Shown piece after piece: positions 17,167-26,508 of a stretch of DNA of 64,000 nt. Made by a program: the position numbers and the translations under genes. Below the pieces are notes generated by a model. It ran no database searches. It saw only the letters and a program-made list of their open reading frames with translations, and was not told where the DNA came from. Numbering within the stretch: position 1 is the stretch's first letter; every line of letters starts with the position of its first letter. The DNA is from Roseivirga ehrenbergii (GTDB taxonomy: Bacteria > Bacteroidota > Bacteroidia > Cytophagales > Cyclobacteriaceae), in contig NZ_LQZQ01000045.1 of NCBI RefSeq assembly GCF_001593005.1, positions 372,001 through 436,000 of the forward strand. Direction: 5' to 3'.

Positions 17167-18432
17167 ATGCGCGAAACCACAGAAACGTACTTCCCAAGCT
17201 TAGAGAATATAAAGGCAGCCCAAACCATCCTCAAAGGAATTGTTACGCATACTCCCTTAATGCCCAACTTTACCTATTCAGATAAATTTGGGGCGAAAAT
17301 CACTTTTAAACGTGAAGACCTACAAGTGGTGCGTTCTTACAAAATCCGTGGTGCTTATAATAAAATTAGTGGGCTTTCGGCTAAAGAAAAGGACAGTGGT
17401 GTGGTGTGCGCCAGTGCTGGGAATCATGCCCAAGGCGTAGCCCATTCTTGTTATTTGTTGAAGGTGAAAGCCACCATCTTTATGCCAGCGCCTACGCCAA
17501 GACAAAAGGTAGATCAAGTCCGCTTTTTCGGGAAAGAGTTTGTAGAGATTGTACTCATTGGAGATACCTTTGACGATGCTCAAAAAGAGGCCATTTCATT
17601 CTGTAATGAGCATTCAAGCATTTTTATTCCGCCTTTTGATGATCAAAAAGTCATTGAAGGACAGGGAACGGTTGGCTTGGAAATTCTAGAGGATTGCGGT
17701 AATCCAATTGACTATCTGTTCTTACCCATAGGTGGAGGAGGGTTGGCCTCTGGTGTGGCTTCTGTGTTTAAAACACTCAGTCCGCAAACGAAGATTATCG
17801 GGGTAGAGCCTGCTGGTGCGCCAGCCATGAAGAACTCTATGGCTTTAGGCCAAAACACCAAGCTCGACAGTATCGATAAGTTTGTCGATGGTGCGGCCGT
17901 ACAACAAGTAGGCGATTTGACTTTCGAGATTTGCCGGAAGCATTTAGATGCGGTGGCGACAGTTCCTGAAGGACTGATTTGCAGTACGATGCTCGAACTG
18001 TATAACCGTGATGCCATTGTGGTAGAACCTGCGGGTGCATTGTCTGTGGCCGCTTTGGAGCAGTTTGCCGAAGAAATCAAAGGCAAAAATGTAGTATGTA
18101 TCCTCTCTGGGTCCAATAACGATATTTCTCGCACCGAAGAAATCCGTGAGCGCTCTTTGCTCTACGAGGGCTTGAAGCACTATTTTATTATACGTTTTCC
18201 GCAAAGAGCTGGTGCTCTAAAAGAGTTTTTGGTGGAAGTCCTAGGTCCAACTGATGATATTGTTCATTTTGAATACACCAAGAAGACCGCACGTGAAAAA
18301 GGGCCTGCCTTAATTGGGATTGAACATCAGCAAAAAACCGATTTTGACGGGCTAATGCAACGAATGAAAGAGAAGGATTTGAATTTTGAGTACCTGAATG
18401 AAAAGCCTGATTTATTCGGTTTTATCGTTTAA
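17167..18432 (+). CDS. ilvA: Threonine dehydratase (biosynthetic, one regulatory domain)
   Basis: 421 residues of fold-type II PLP enzyme. The Schiff-base lysine is Lys59 in RSYKIRGAYNK, the PLP phosphate loop is IGGGGLASGV near residue 193, and SAGNHAQGVA lies between. A single C-terminal ACT-like domain (from about residue 335: FIIRFPQRAGALKEFLVEVLG) makes this the short IlvA form found in many Bacteroidota and Gram-positives, where E. coli IlvA has two. It converts threonine to 2-oxobutanoate for isoleucine synthesis. Confidence 0.92.
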   Translation: MRETTETYFPSLENIKAAQTILKGIVTHTPLMPNFTYSDKFGAKITFKREDLQVVRSYKIRGAYNKISGLSAKEKDSGVVCASAGNHAQGVAHSCYLLKVKATIFMPAPTPRQKVDQVRFFGKEFVEIVLIGDTFDDAQKEAISFCNEHSSIFIPPFDDQKVIEGQGTVGLEILEDCGNPIDYLFLPIGGGGLASGVASVFKTLSPQTKIIGVEPAGAPAMKNSMALGQNTKLDSIDKFVDGAAVQQVGDLTFEICRKHLDAVATVPEGLICSTMLELYNRDAIVVEPAGALSVAALEQFAEEIKGKNVVCILSGSNNDISRTEEIRERSLLYEGLKHYFIIRFPQRAGALKEFLVEVLGPTDDIVHFEYTKKTAREKGPALIGIEHQQKTDFDGLMQRMKEKDLNFEYLNEKPDLFGFIV

Positions 18433-18437
18433 TGGAC

Positions 18438-19100
18438 TCATTTCTCTAACACAGCAACAGCATAATTTCGGTTGATTAGCTCATTGGCTGTACCTTTCAC
18501 TTTTTCAGTTTTGTCATTAATACTGATAAGCTTGAAGCTTGATTTACTTACTAGATCTGAAAGGTCTTGATTGTTGTAGAGCTGGAATTTCTCCCTAACA
18601 AAGGGAAGGTTCTTCATAAATTCCTTTTGCGCAAAAGCGATAACCAATGTGCCATTGGGTTTCATTACCCTATAAATTTCTGCTAAGAACTGAAGTGAGT
18701 TTTTCCAGAAGTAAATGGTATTCGCTGTCATGACCTTATCGAAGGAATTGTCTGGAAAAGGAATACTGATACCATCATAGCGTGTAAATTCAACCCTTTG
18801 TGGCTTTAGGTGCTCCTTATTCTTAAGCTCAGCTTCGGCTTTCATGGTTTCCGAAATTTCTAGGCCATAGAACTGAATGTTTTCAGCTTGTTCTAAAATT
18901 ATGGGTAGGTGGTGGCAGTTTCCATGTCCAATTTCGAGAACCTTGTTGCCGTTGGCAATAGCCAAAGCATGGATGGATGAGGTGATCATTCCCAGATTAG
19001 TGGAATGCATATTTTGACCTATATCTATTCCAAATTGCCCGTTTGGACAACTTAATTGATTCTCTATTTCGAAGAGCTGTTCTGGGCTGAAATTTTCCAA
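18438..19100 (-). CDS. Class I SAM-dependent methyltransferase
   Basis: 220 residues with the SAM-binding motif I as KVLEIGHGNCHHLP (about residues 54-67), an acidic motif II region (FYGLEISETM) and a motif near residue 125 (FDKVMTANTIYFWKN) resembling UbiE/type 11 methyltransferases. The substrate cannot be read from the sequence. It converges with ilvA with a gap of five bases and no terminator. Confidence 0.8.
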   Translation of the reverse strand: MENFSPEQLFEIENQLSCPNGQFGIDIGQNMHSTNLGMITSSIHALAIANGNKVLEIGHGNCHHLPIILEQAENIQFYGLEISETMKAEAELKNKEHLKPQRVEFTRYDGISIPFPDNSFDKVMTANTIYFWKNSLQFLAEIYRVMKPNGTLVIAFAQKEFMKNLPFVREKFQLYNNQDLSDLVSKSSFKLISINDKTEKVKGTANELINRNYAVAVLEK

Positions 19101-19199
19101 TGTGTGCTGTGTTACCGTAAATGTGTTATAATCGTTACGGAGTATTGAATGGATGGTTTTATTTTAATTATTCATTAATGGTTACAATAGTTGTAAGTT

Positions 19200-20114
19200 C
19201 TACTTATTAGACCATGAGGGTGCTTCGTTTCGAAACTCATTATTTGTCAGTTGCCTCTTTTCACCGCTCTCAACATGAATGATGTAGAGATTATAAACAT
19301 TCTTACTTCCAGCAGTATACACTATCCACTTGCCATCAGGCGACCAAGCAGGAGAGTAACACTCTATTGTATCATCTGTTAGATTCTTAATATTGCTTCC
19401 ATCAGGGTTCATTAGAAAAATGTCCCAAGTTTCGTTGGAAGCGCCATAGAAAGCAATTTGCTTTCCATCTGGTGAGAATATAGAACCTGAATCATAACCT
19501 TTCTTATTTGTAGGTCTTTTCGGGTTAGAACCGTCTTTATTCATGATGAAAATCTCTCCATCAGCAGAATGGCTAGTATCCGACACATCCCTGATCTGTC
19601 GAGTAAATAAAATTTGCTTTCCATCGGGAGACCAAGAAGGACTTTCTTCATACAAATCGTTGTCTGTTAAAAAAGTCACGTTTGAGCCATCTGAGTTCAT
19701 TAGATATACACTTCGGCTTTTTCCATTTCGGTTACTCATAAATACAATTTGTTCCCCATTGGGAGAAAAATTAGGAAGCACATCTTGTTCTGGGTGGTTG
19801 GTTAGCTGTGTTATTTTAAGTCCATCAGTACTAAAAAGGAAAACCTCTGTATTCCCACTTCGGTTTGAGTATGCTGCAATCTGTTTGTTATCATGCGACC
19901 ATGAGGCTCCATACTCTAATGCGGGGTTATTGGTGATATTTCTAATATTACTTCCATCTACATTCATAATGTAAATGTCATTGTTGCCATTTCGGTTGCT
20001 AGTAAATGCAATTTCTCCCTTGGGCTCATAAATGGAATTATCTTCAATTTTTCGCTTTTGTGTACCGCAGCTTGAAATCAAAAGAAGAGTAAGTAAAAGT
20101 GGTGCAAATTTCAT
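19200..20114 (-). CDS. TolB-like PD40 beta-propeller lipoprotein
   Basis: 304 residues beginning with a lipoprotein signal (LLLISSCGT, lipidated Cys16). The rest consists of six or so PD40 blades with the repeated pattern SPDGKQIAF / S-R-N-G-N-x-D-I-Y and N-x-D-G-S-N, each about 43 residues. It resembles the propeller half of TolB but lacks TolB's N-terminal domain. Likely location is periplasmic and membrane-anchored; role unknown. Confidence 0.82.
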   Translation of the reverse strand: MKFAPLLLTLLLISSCGTQKRKIEDNSIYEPKGEIAFTSNRNGNNDIYIMNVDGSNIRNITNNPALEYGASWSHDNKQIAAYSNRSGNTEVFLFSTDGLKITQLTNHPEQDVLPNFSPNGEQIVFMSNRNGKSRSVYLMNSDGSNVTFLTDNDLYEESPSWSPDGKQILFTRQIRDVSDTSHSADGEIFIMNKDGSNPKRPTNKKGYDSGSIFSPDGKQIAFYGASNETWDIFLMNPDGSNIKNLTDDTIECYSPAWSPDGKWIVYTAGSKNVYNLYIIHVESGEKRQLTNNEFRNEAPSWSNK

Positions 20115-20265
20115 AGAACTATAAATTTGGTGAAATTGTCAATATGAATTACGTCAATTTACCCTTTGCTTAAAAGAATCAAGATTTGGAAACTGAAATT
20201 TAGTTCAGACTGAAAATTGGTGACATTTAGGCTACTATCTTAGAATACCTTATCATTGAAATAGA

Positions 20266-20859
20266 ATGACAAATTTTTCAGCCATAGTCTTAGCAGCAGG
20301 GCTTTCTTCGAGAATGGAAGGAGGTCATAAACTTCTAATGCCTATTGAGGGAAAAACCATTTTTGAACGAAGTTTAAAGTCCATTATAGAAGCAGATTTT
20401 TCAGAAATCATTGTGGTTTTAGGAAAGGAAGCAGAGAGGATCGAAAGTCTGATTCCAAAAGATGATAGGCTTAGAATTGTAAAGAATGCCAGTTTTGAGC
20501 AAGGAATGACTTCTTCCATACAAACCGGAATTGCTGAAGCAACACGCGATGTATATGTAATTTGCTTGGCGGATATGCCCTTTTTAACTGTGGCAGATTA
20601 TAGCCAGTTGATGCATCGTTTTAGGGAAGAGAATGGGAAGAATATTCTTGTTCCGCTGTACAATGGTCAGAAAGGGAACCCCGTATTTTTTGCCAGCGAC
20701 TATCAAAAGGAAATTCTAGCGCATACCGATTCCAATGGGTGTAACCAAGTGGTCAAACGAAATACAGAAAAGGTAGACTTCTTTGAAACCAACAACCTTC
20801 GTTTTACCTTAGATATTGATACCCAAACCGATTTAGATAAGTTTACGAATGCTGAATAA
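20266..20859 (+). CDS. MocA/MobA-like molybdopterin nucleotidyltransferase
   Basis: 197 residues with the nucleotidyltransferase start AIVLAAGLSSRMEGGHKLLMPIEGK and the metal-binding segment CLADMPFL near residue 105. The GLSSRM variant matches the MocA (molybdopterin cytidylyltransferase) side of the MobA/MocA group, which prepares cofactor for xanthine-dehydrogenase-type enzymes. It overlaps the downstream moeB-like gene by 11 bp. No molybdoenzyme gene is in the window. Confidence 0.8.
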   Translation: MTNFSAIVLAAGLSSRMEGGHKLLMPIEGKTIFERSLKSIIEADFSEIIVVLGKEAERIESLIPKDDRLRIVKNASFEQGMTSSIQTGIAEATRDVYVICLADMPFLTVADYSQLMHRFREENGKNILVPLYNGQKGNPVFFASDYQKEILAHTDSNGCNQVVKRNTEKVDFFETNNLRFTLDIDTQTDLDKFTNAE

Positions 20860-21988
20860 AGAAGAGCTCATACGCTATAACAGGCAAATCATTCTGCCTG
20901 ACTTTGGTATTGAAGGACAAGAGAAACTTAAGTCCTCCAGTGTCTTGGTGATTGGCGCAGGTGGCTTGGGCATTCCTAACCTTAGTTATTTGGCAGCAGC
21001 AGGAGTGGGGCGAATTGGATTGGTGGAATTTGATGAGATTAGTCTTTCAAATTTGCAGCGTCAGGTGATGTACAAGACTAACCAAGCAGGCGAATCGAAA
21101 GGGAAATCGGCTGTCAATGTGATTCAAGAATTGAACCCCAACGTGTTAGTTGATTATTTCGAAACGCGATTGGATGCTGAAAATGCGTTAGAGATCATTG
21201 GAGATTTTGACTTAGTGGTAGACGGTAGCGACAACCTGCCTACACGATATTTGGTCAACGATGCCTGTGTGCTGCTGGGTAAACCCTTGGTGTATGCCGC
21301 AGTCTTTCGGTACGAAGGCCAAGTCAGTGTTTTCAATGCCCTAAGAAAAGATGGTAGCCGAGGGCCAAATTACCGAGACCTTTTCCCTACACCGCCACCA
21401 CCCGAAATGGTGCCCAGCTGTAATGAAGGAGGTGTATTTGGCGCGCTCACTGGCATCATAGGCGCCATGCAGGCCAATGAAGCCATTAAGCTTTTAGCAG
21501 GGCTAGGAATTCGATTAGATGGAAGGTTGTTTCTGTTTGATAGCCAGTATTTTACTGCTCGTTTTTTAAATGTTAAATCTAATCCAGACAACCCTGTTTC
21601 TGGCGACCATCCTACAATTACTCAATTGATAGATTATGAAGCCTTTTGCGGCCTGAGTGAAGTTGAAAACGAAGCCGATGAAATCACAGTTCAGGAGTTA
21701 TATCAGATGATTAAGTCGGGAAAGACTCCTTTTATTCTTGATGTCCGTGAACCTTATGAATATGCCATTTCTAACCTTAACGGACTGAATATTCCATTGT
21801 TTGAGCTTGGGCTTGAGTTAGAGCGGTTGTCTCAAAATGAAACAATAGTCATTCACTGCAAAAGCGGCCAACGCAGTCAAAAAGCTCTTGAATTCCTTAA
21901 AAAGGAAGGTTTTTCAAAATTGAAGAACCTGAAAGGTGGAATATTGGCTTGGCAAAAGGAGATTGATCATAGCATGGAAATCTATTGA
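20849..21988 (+). CDS. moeB: MoeB/ThiF-type adenylyltransferase fused to a rhodanese domain
   Basis: 379 residues. Residues 1-250 are an E1-like domain with the ATP loop GAGGLG (37-42) and catalytic-type Cys191 in PSCNEGG. Residues 278-375 are a rhodanese domain with Cys337 in HCKSGQRS. Such MoeB-rhodanese fusions adenylate and sulfurate the MoaD C terminus. Unusually, the zinc cysteines of classical MoeB appear replaced: the usual CxxC before the FP segment reads NYRD (174-177), and the second pair region reads NPDNPVSG (245-252). The protein is otherwise intact and sits in a Moco operon. Confidence 0.88.
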   Translation: MLNKEELIRYNRQIILPDFGIEGQEKLKSSSVLVIGAGGLGIPNLSYLAAAGVGRIGLVEFDEISLSNLQRQVMYKTNQAGESKGKSAVNVIQELNPNVLVDYFETRLDAENALEIIGDFDLVVDGSDNLPTRYLVNDACVLLGKPLVYAAVFRYEGQVSVFNALRKDGSRGPNYRDLFPTPPPPEMVPSCNEGGVFGALTGIIGAMQANEAIKLLAGLGIRLDGRLFLFDSQYFTARFLNVKSNPDNPVSGDHPTITQLIDYEAFCGLSEVENEADEITVQELYQMIKSGKTPFILDVREPYEYAISNLNGLNIPLFELGLELERLSQNETIVIHCKSGQRSQKALEFLKKEGFSKLKNLKGGILAWQKEIDHSMEIY

Positions 21989-21991
21989 TTA

Positions 21992-22750
21992 ATGGACTAC
22001 GAATTGATCTTCTTCTTTTTCGCAATTGCTTTTCTGTATTCCTCTGTAGGCTTTGGTGGTGGCTCGAGTTACTTGGCCATTCTATCGCTTTATAGCTTTG
22101 AGTATAGATTGCTGCGCACTATTGCTTTGGTTTGTAATTTTATTGTAGTAAGTGGCGGCACCTACCTCTTCGCGAAGCAAGGACATATCAAGTGGAAGAA
22201 GACTTTACCACTGGTTTTCGTAAGTGTTCCCTTAGCATTTCTTGGCGCCAGAATTCCCTTTAAAGAAAATGTGTTCTTTATTCTTTTGGGTTCCACCTTG
22301 GTCATTGCTGGAATTATTATGTTGCTGGAAGATTACTTGAGAAAGGTGAGTGTAGAGAAAGCATCAAAAGAAAAGAAGGACAGGCCAATCGTCAATGGAG
22401 CCATTGGTGGAGGCATTGGTTTGTTGGCGGGTTCCGTTGGGATTGGAGGCGGAATTTTCCTTTCGCCTTTGCTGCACATTATGCATTGGGACAAGGCCAA
22501 AACCATTGCCGGTACTGCTAGCTTTTTCATTCTGATTAATTCTGCCTCTGGTTTGGCGGGTCAACTTAGTCAGAACAATTTGGCCTTCGACTTTGAAATG
22601 ATTTTGTACTTGGGGCTTAGTGTTTTGGTAGGAGGGCAATTGGGTTCCAGGCTTTCTGTTTTTAAGCTTTCTCAGAAAAAGGTGAAAATGCTCACTGCAT
22701 TATTAGTATTATTTGCTGGCGGACGGTTATTATTGAAGTACCTTGTTTGA
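21992..22750 (+). CDS. TauE/SafE-family membrane transporter
   Basis: 252 residues with about eight hydrophobic helices and two internally related halves (SSVGFGGGSSYLAIL and AGSVGIGGGIFLSPLL), the signature of the TauE/SafE (DUF81) anion-transporter family. Members export sulfite or sulfonates; substrate here is not proven. It lies three bases after the moeB-like gene and before moaD, so a link to sulfur or molybdate handling for Moco is plausible. Confidence 0.83.
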   Translation: MDYELIFFFFAIAFLYSSVGFGGGSSYLAILSLYSFEYRLLRTIALVCNFIVVSGGTYLFAKQGHIKWKKTLPLVFVSVPLAFLGARIPFKENVFFILLGSTLVIAGIIMLLEDYLRKVSVEKASKEKKDRPIVNGAIGGGIGLLAGSVGIGGGIFLSPLLHIMHWDKAKTIAGTASFFILINSASGLAGQLSQNNLAFDFEMILYLGLSVLVGGQLGSRLSVFKLSQKKVKMLTALLVLFAGGRLLLKYLV

Positions 22751-22761
22751 AAAGAGATAAG

Positions 22762-23004
22762 ATGAAAATTGAAGTGATTGCTTTTGGCATAGCAAAGGAT
22801 ATTCTGAACGGTAATCAGGTGACGCTGGAAATGAAAGAACAGAGTTCTGTGGCCGATGTGCGCCAAGCTTTGGTTGATCTCTATCCTGCGTTCCAAGGGC
22901 TTGCTTCTCTGCAATTGGCCGTCAATGCCGATTACGTGAATGATGATTATTTGATTAAAGAAAATGATGAGGTGGTGCTAATTCCACCTGTAAGTGGCGG
23001 ATGA
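22762..23004 (+). CDS. moaD: Molybdopterin synthase small subunit
   Basis: 80 residues with a ubiquitin-like fold pattern ending in the diagnostic PPVSGGG-type tail (here IPPVSGG), whose last glycine becomes the thiocarboxylate. The frame can start at a TTG at 22747 overlapping the previous gene, but the ATG at 22762 gives MKIEVIAFG, the expected first strand. The stop overlaps the start of moaE by 4 bp. Confidence 0.9.
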   Translation: MKIEVIAFGIAKDILNGNQVTLEMKEQSSVADVRQALVDLYPAFQGLASLQLAVNADYVNDDYLIKENDEVVLIPPVSGG

Positions 23005-23420
23005 AAACACTGATTCATATTACTTCTGAAAAACTCGATCCTCAAGCTTGCTTAGCGGCTGTTTCTTATCCTGAGTGTGGGGGGATTGTCAGTTTTGTGG
23101 GTACGGTACGCAATCAAACTAAAGGCAAACGAGTACTCAAACTTGAATTTGAAGCTTATGAGAAAATGGCTTTGAAGGAAATGCAGAAGATTGCCGATCA
23201 AGCAAAAATTGAGTTTCAGGTAGAGGAGGTTCTCATTCATCACCGCACAGGATTGGTGAAAGTTGGAGAGGAGGCCGTGGTGATTGTGGTGGCAGCTCCG
23301 CATCGAAAAGCCGCTTTTCAGGCCTGTGAATATTGTATTGATACTCTAAAAGAAACGGTACCCATTTGGAAAAAGGAGTTTTTTGAAGATGGCGAAGTGT
23401 GGGTTTCCGCGCATCCTTAA
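23001..23420 (+). CDS. moaE: Molybdopterin synthase large subunit
   Basis: 139 residues, normal MoaE length. Conserved segments are GGIVSFVGTVRNQTKG, LEFEAYEKMA, HRTGLVKVGE and the catalytic lysine region ETVPIWKKE. It forms a heterotetramer with MoaD and inserts two sulfurs into precursor Z (cPMP) to make molybdopterin. It is the last gene of the run; moaA, moaC, moeA and mog are not in this window. Confidence 0.95.
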   Translation: MKTLIHITSEKLDPQACLAAVSYPECGGIVSFVGTVRNQTKGKRVLKLEFEAYEKMALKEMQKIADQAKIEFQVEEVLIHHRTGLVKVGEEAVVIVVAAPHRKAAFQACEYCIDTLKETVPIWKKEFFEDGEVWVSAHP

Positions 23421-23437
23421 TTTCAATGAGGCGAATT

Positions 23438-24130
23438 CTAACTAATTTTCTCTTTTAAGAACCTACGCAAGTCTTTATTTGCCCCATACAAAACTAAAAT
23501 ATCGTCTTTCTCTAAAACTAAGTTGGCTGAAGCTACGCCTTGTACTCTTTGCTCTATTTTGCTTTTGCCAAGAACACTCTTCACCTCCGTTGGTTTAATG
23601 GTTGTAAGCACCAGTAAATCGAAATTCTCTCTAAAACGCACTTCTTGAATTGTTTGACCAATGTGTTCTTCAGGTACATTGGCTTCTATAATACTATAGT
23701 CTTCGCCTAATTCGTATGAGTCTACTACATTTTTCATACAAAGCTTTTTGGCCCAGCGTTCGGCTGTTTCTTGTTCGGGGTGAACAATTTCATCTACACC
23801 TAAGGCTTTGAGTACCTTCTCGTGTAATGGATTAATGGCACGGCTAATCAATCGTTTTACTTCTAAATTCTTAAACAAGGCAGTAACCATCACGTTTGAG
23901 CCTTGATCTTCTCCAATCGCAATAATTACGATATCCGTGTCTTTAAGCGGTAATCCCGATACGGTAAATTCATCCGTAGCATCCATACAAATGGTATGGG
24001 AGATCCTCTCTTTGAATGAATCAACCTTAGACATGGAAGTATCAATCCCAATGACTTCATTCCCTTGAGCGGTTAGCTTTTCGGCCAACGATGCTCCAAA
24101 ATTTCCTAATCCAACTATGATGTATTTCAT
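23438..24130 (-). CDS. Trk/Ktr potassium uptake regulatory subunit
   Basis: 230 residues, the KtrA/TrkA single-unit type: an N-terminal RCK_N NAD-binding domain (VGLGNFGASLAEKLTAQGNEVIGID) followed by an RCK_C domain (about 135-225). It is a peripheral ring protein that gates the partner TrkH/KtrB membrane subunit encoded 12 bp upstream in the same operon. Confidence 0.92.
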   Translation of the reverse strand: MKYIIVGLGNFGASLAEKLTAQGNEVIGIDTSMSKVDSFKERISHTICMDATDEFTVSGLPLKDTDIVIIAIGEDQGSNVMVTALFKNLEVKRLISRAINPLHEKVLKALGVDEIVHPEQETAERWAKKLCMKNVVDSYELGEDYSIIEANVPEEHIGQTIQEVRFRENFDLLVLTTIKPTEVKSVLGKSKIEQRVQGVASANLVLEKDDILVLYGANKDLRRFLKEKIS

Positions 24131-24141
24131 GGTTTCAGATT

Positions 24142-25890
24142 TTAATTGATTGTAATTTCTTCGGTAGGATACCTGTAACTCTTGTGTTTTACTTTATCTA
24201 AAATGGCAATCATAATGGATAACATGCTTACCCTACCTACAAACATGATAACAATGAGCATGATTTTGCTCATACTGCTTAAATCGCCAGTAATGCCCAA
24301 ACTCAAGCCTACGGTACTGTAAGCTGAAAAGCACTCAAAAGCAATTTGCATTAGGCTTTTGTCATTGTCGAATATTGAAATAACCATTACACCAAACCCA
24401 ATCACCAAAAGGGAAAGTGATATAATCGCATAAGATCTTCTGACTGATATGTCAGCTATTTCTCTTCTAAACACTTCAATTTTCGTTTTTCCCCTGGCAA
24501 TACTCAGAATGTTAAGGATGGCAATGGCAAATGTGCTGGTTTTAATTCCTCCACCGGTAGAAGAAGGTGATGCCCCAATCCACATTAAAAGTAATGTTAT
24601 TACTAAAGTAGGGAAGCTTAGCGCTGCCATATCTACTGAGTTAAAGCCGGCAGTTCTTGGTGTGGCCGCGCCAAATAGGGCCGTCACTATCTTACCGAAA
24701 AAGCTGTGTTCTGCCATTGTATTATTGTATTCTAGAATAAAGAACAATACAAAACCAAAGGCCGTCAATGAGATGGTGGTGATTAGGTTAATCCTGCTGT
24801 TTAGGTTCAGTACCCAAGGCTTATAATTCTTTAATCGACTTGAAAAGGTAAACACCTGCGACAAACGATATTTCAGATAATTCAGAATGTTGACCACAAT
24901 AGGAAAGCCTAGTGCACCCAAAAAGAAAGTTGAAATCAAGACAATTTGTAAGAAGTAATTGAATTTAAAATCGACATCATAAATGCCATTGCTGAGGGTT
25001 GAAAAACCTGCGTTACAGAAGGCAGAAATAGAATGAAATACAGCAAAAAATATTTGATCGTATTGAGACGCAAAAGTGCTGGCGTCCAAACTAAAGTATA
25101 TCATTGTGGCTGACATCATTTCGATGCCAAAGGTGATTATGAGTACATATTTTAAGGTAGAGAAGACTTCGCTGAGTTTTTTTGAATTACTCATGTCGCC
25201 CAATGCCAATTGGTTTTCATAAGTAGCACCGCCTTTAAAGAAATAGCTGAAGTAGCTAGCAAAAGTCAAAATTCCCAAACCACCAATCTGAATTAGGCAT
25301 ATGATAATAATTTGCCCGAATTCTGTAAAATAGCTTCCGGTGTCTACCACAATAAGCCCAGTTACGCAGACAGCGCTGGTAGAAGTAAAGAATGCGTCAA
25401 TAAACGAAATTCCGTCATATGTAGCCCGTGGAAGCATTAGAAGCACCGTACCGAGTAGAATGATGACTAAAAAACTGATGATAAAAAGTTGAGCGGGGTT
25501 CAGTATTGTACGTTTGTAAATAAGCCTTAGCTCTGAAAATTCCCTAATAAAGGTCAAGATTACGGCAGACTTTATCAGGTTGTCGTTGAATAGTATGGGG
25601 TGAAGTTGGTGGTTTGCCCCATGGATTAAATGAAGATAGAGAACAGTAATGGTGATGAGAATACTAAGGATGTCGAAAACGAGTACCTTAGTCTTTTTCT
25701 GATTTTTCTTCTCTAAATACCGAAATACGGTAGAAGTGAGCCCAATACCCAGAACAACAAAATAATAACCATTGATGATGCTTTGAGAGAGGTCTGATTG
25801 AGTGTAGCCAAAGTCGGCAATAAAAACCACTATTCCTGAAAGGCTAATCCAGAAAGCGAGGTGATCAAGCCGCTTTAAATTGAAATTCAT
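24142..25890 (-). CDS. Trk/Ktr-family potassium transporter membrane subunit
   Basis: A TrkH/KtrB-type protein with multiple hydrophobic helices and selectivity-loop segments such as STSAVCVTGLIVVDTG, FCNAGFSTLSNGI, GAATPRTAGFNSVDM and FSAYSTVGLSLGITG, one per M1-P-M2 repeat. Two extra N-terminal helices precede the core. The frame is open to 25920, but the ATG at 25890 overlaps the upstream stop codon as TAATG and gives MNFNLKRLDHLAFW (582 residues), so I chose it. It forms the potassium channel/transporter with the downstream RCK subunit. Confidence 0.92.
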   Translation of the reverse strand: MNFNLKRLDHLAFWISLSGIVVFIADFGYTQSDLSQSIINGYYFVVLGIGLTSTVFRYLEKKNQKKTKVLVFDILSILITITVLYLHLIHGANHQLHPILFNDNLIKSAVILTFIREFSELRLIYKRTILNPAQLFIISFLVIILLGTVLLMLPRATYDGISFIDAFFTSTSAVCVTGLIVVDTGSYFTEFGQIIIICLIQIGGLGILTFASYFSYFFKGGATYENQLALGDMSNSKKLSEVFSTLKYVLIITFGIEMMSATMIYFSLDASTFASQYDQIFFAVFHSISAFCNAGFSTLSNGIYDVDFKFNYFLQIVLISTFFLGALGFPIVVNILNYLKYRLSQVFTFSSRLKNYKPWVLNLNSRINLITTISLTAFGFVLFFILEYNNTMAEHSFFGKIVTALFGAATPRTAGFNSVDMAALSFPTLVITLLLMWIGASPSSTGGGIKTSTFAIAILNILSIARGKTKIEVFRREIADISVRRSYAIISLSLLVIGFGVMVISIFDNDKSLMQIAFECFSAYSTVGLSLGITGDLSSMSKIMLIVIMFVGRVSMLSIMIAILDKVKHKSYRYPTEEITIN

Positions 25891-26489
25891 TATAAGAACA
25901 TCTTCTGCAAACCAGCCCAAAGGGCTTTTTTCAAAGCTACTGTTGCTTCTATTTCGCCAAGGTCGTCCGCTTTCATATAGAACTTCTTACGGTCTTCTTT
26001 GACTTCGTAAAGAGGGTTGTTGTTATAACTGTCTAGTTTTTTAGAATTGAAAACTAAGACATGACGGTGATTAAACTCATTCAATACTGCTTCAATCTGT
26101 TCAGCAGAAGCTTCTTTTACATTCACCAAAAGCACATCGTCTAAACTTCGTTTTACCGAGGCCATAACTTTAAGAAGAAAGGCCTTTTTCTCAACTTCCA
26201 ATTGAGGTTGATCAGCTTCGAAAAAGATAATACAATGCTTGAGGTTGTTCCCTTCAGTAGGGAGGGGTTTGATATAAACCGGTTTATCGTCTTCCAAAAC
26301 TGGCTGTTTTGGAAGTGAAGGGCTGACTGGTTCGGTACTAGTTTCCGCTACGCTTTCAACCAATGGCTCTTGGGTTGAGGTTGACACAAGATCATCCTTG
26401 ATGAGATAAATTTCTTCAGTAATAAAATGAGAAAGAAATGAGTTATCCTCAGCCATAGCGCCAATGGGTTGTTTTGCTAAATCTAACAA
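25890..26489 (-). CDS. Hypothetical protein translationally coupled to trkH
   Basis: 199 residues, soluble. The N-terminal 90 residues are acidic, Pro/Ser/Thr-rich and probably disordered. The C-terminal part (HCIIFFEADQPQLEVEKKAFLLKVMASVKRSLDDVLLVNV...HRHVLVFNSKKLD) has an alternating strand/helix pattern with the broad look of the DNA polymerase III psi / uracil-glycosylase-like fold, but I cannot assign it. Its TAA shares a base with the trkH start. An ATG at residue 12 (26456) is an alternative start. Confidence 0.65.
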   Translation of the reverse strand: MLDLAKQPIGAMAEDNSFLSHFITEEIYLIKDDLVSTSTQEPLVESVAETSTEPVSPSLPKQPVLEDDKPVYIKPLPTEGNNLKHCIIFFEADQPQLEVEKKAFLLKVMASVKRSLDDVLLVNVKEASAEQIEAVLNEFNHRHVLVFNSKKLDSYNNNPLYEVKEDRKKFYMKADDLGEIEATVALKKALWAGLQKMFL

Positions 26490-26508
26490 TTGTAATGTAA
26501 AATTCAGA

